Below, one piece after another: positions 4,654-5,408 of a stretch of 5,408 nt of DNA (its first letter is position 1; the number at the start of each line of letters is the position of its first letter). The notes below the pieces were generated by a model. That model was not told the DNA's origin. It did not search any database and worked only from the letters and a program-made list of their open reading frames with translations. The stretch comes from Comamonadaceae bacterium (GTDB lineage: Bacteria > Pseudomonadota > Gammaproteobacteria > Burkholderiales > Burkholderiaceae_C), in the NCBI GenBank assembly GCA_947458345.1, contig CANHBU010000161.1, positions 1 to 5,408 on the forward strand. Reading direction: 5' to 3'. Position numbers and translations under genes: made by a program.

Positions 4654-5408
4654 ATGCCCGCATTAACGCCGACGGCACGCAAAGCATCGAGCGGGTCGTC
4701 AACCTGCTGCGCGTCGTTGCCTCCAGGGGCCGCAGCGGCATGCGCCTGGGTGACATCACCGCTGCCAGCGGCCTGCCCAGTTCCACCTGCTTTCGCATGC
4801 TGCAGCGCCTGGAAAGCGAGGGCGTGCTCGAGCGCCATGCGGTGACACGCAAATACCTGCTCGGCCCCTTGATCTACGAGCTCGGACTGCTGGCACAGCC
4901 GCGTTTTCAGCTGGCCCAGCGCTGCGAAAACACGCTGGCAACGCTGGCCGAACTCACGCAGGACACGGTCTACCTGAGCGAGCGGCGCGGCAACGAGGCG
5001 GTGTGCTCGGCAAGGGCGCTGGGAGACTACCCGATCAAGGCGCTCACCCTCGATGTGGGGGTGCGGCGCCCGCTGGGTGTGGGCGCCGGCGGCCTGGCCA
5101 TCTTGTGCGCCCTCCCCCCGGCTGAGGCCGAAGACATCATCACCGGCCATGCCGAGCGCTACCCCAAACTGTCGTCCCTGTCGCTCGAGCGCGTGCGCGA
5201 ACTGGTCGAGCAAGGCCGTGAACAAGGCTTTGCCTTCCTCGACGGGCCGGTGCACCCCGGTACGGCCGCGGTGGGCGTGATCATCCCGACGCTCGCCCCC
5301 ATGGCCGCCCTCAGCGTGGCGGCCGTCTCCTCGCGACTCGAGCCCAGCCGCCGACTCGAGATTGCCGCGCAGCTACAAGTCCAAGCCGCTCGGCTCAGTC
5401 GCCTGCTC
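4650..5408 (+). CDS. IclR-family transcriptional regulator (3' end outside window)
   Basis: The frame is open for 253 codons from ATG 4650 to the window edge. IclR proteins are usually about 250-270 residues, so only a few codons are missing. Residues 11-70 form the winged helix-turn-helix: QSIERVVNLLRVVA (11-24), LGDITAASGLP (33-43), then the recognition helix STCFRMLQRLESEG (45-58). After the linker, residues about 85-253 are the effector-binding domain. Its landmarks are RRPLGVGAGGLAIL (139-152), corresponding to the family's PLxxTAxGKAxLA segment, and GFAFLDGPVHPGTAAVGVII (193-212), which precedes the conserved C-terminal strand and helix. The start is uncertain: the 4650 ATG gives the usual short tail before the DNA-binding domain but has no ribosome site of its own. 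ATG 4575 is in frame and would add a basic, Arg-rich 25-residue extension. It is transcribed divergently from the hydro-lyase operon, which it most likely controls in response to a pathway carboxylate; that target is inferred. Confidence 0.93.
   Translation, partial: MNARINADGTQSIERVVNLLRVVASRGRSGMRLGDITAASGLPSSTCFRMLQRLESEGVLERHAVTRKYLLGPLIYELGLLAQPRFQLAQRCENTLATLAELTQDTVYLSERRGNEAVCSARALGDYPIKALTLDVGVRRPLGVGAGGLAILCALPPAEAEDIITGHAERYPKLSSLSLERVRELVEQGREQGFAFLDGPVHPGTAAVGVIIPTLAPMAALSVAAVSSRLEPSRRLEIAAQLQVQAARLSRLL

Noticed and set aside
4590..5255. Minus-strand open frame (221 codons) opposite the IclR gene
   Set aside because: The plus strand carries unmistakable helix-turn-helix and effector-domain sequence here; the antisense product has no signature.
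1..5408. CRISPR arrays, tRNA or rRNA genes, insertion sequences, attachment sites
   Set aside because: No spaced repeat array, cloverleaf, rRNA segment, transposase frame or flanking inverted repeats were seen.

Overview
The window is GC-rich and gene-dense. It looks like a chromosomal segment of a betaproteobacterium, most likely Burkholderiales (Comamonadaceae or Alcaligenaceae type). The grounds are a stand-alone Bug-type periplasmic binding protein beside catabolic genes, an IclR regulator, and overall composition; no rRNA or other taxonomic marker is present, so the placement is an inference.

Layout, left to right: (1) bases 1-598, plus strand, the C-terminal part of a PAP2-family membrane phosphatase, cut by the window edge and unrelated to the rest. 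(2) 599-725, a convergent intergenic gap holding an 11-bp tandem repeat. (3) 726-4488, minus strand, a compact four-gene operon transcribed right to left: an aconitase/isopropylmalate-dehydratase-like large subunit (3193-4488), its small swivel subunit (2669-3196), an isocitrate lyase/PEP mutase superfamily enzyme (1767-2672) and a Bug/TctC periplasmic solute-binding protein (726-1718). The first three genes are joined by two ATGA start/stop overlaps. (4) 4489-4649, a divergent control region with a dyad. (5) 4650 to the right edge, plus strand, an IclR-family regulator that lacks only its last few codons.

The operon reads as uptake or sensing of a carboxylate (Bug protein), hydration or dehydration of it (Fe-S hydro-lyase, two subunits), and C-C cleavage of the resulting 2-hydroxy acid (lyase), under a divergently encoded IclR switch. 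The nearest described logic is dimethylmaleate hydratase plus 2,3-dimethylmalate lyase of Eubacterium barkeri nicotinate fermentation, but the true substrate cannot be read from the sequence.

The most interesting point is that both hydro-lyase subunits keep the fold signatures and the three Fe-S cysteines, yet have lost residues that are near-universal in aconitases and isopropylmalate isomerases. In the small subunit the Ser-Ser-Arg-Glu loop is His-Pro-His-Tyr. In the large subunit the Asp-Ser-His-Thr motif is Asp-Gly-His-Val and the first Arg of the NRNFxGR motif is Leu. The lyase also departs from its family's Lys-Arg-Cys-Gly-His loop. Together these suggest a hydro-lyase/lyase pair with a distinct substrate or chemistry.
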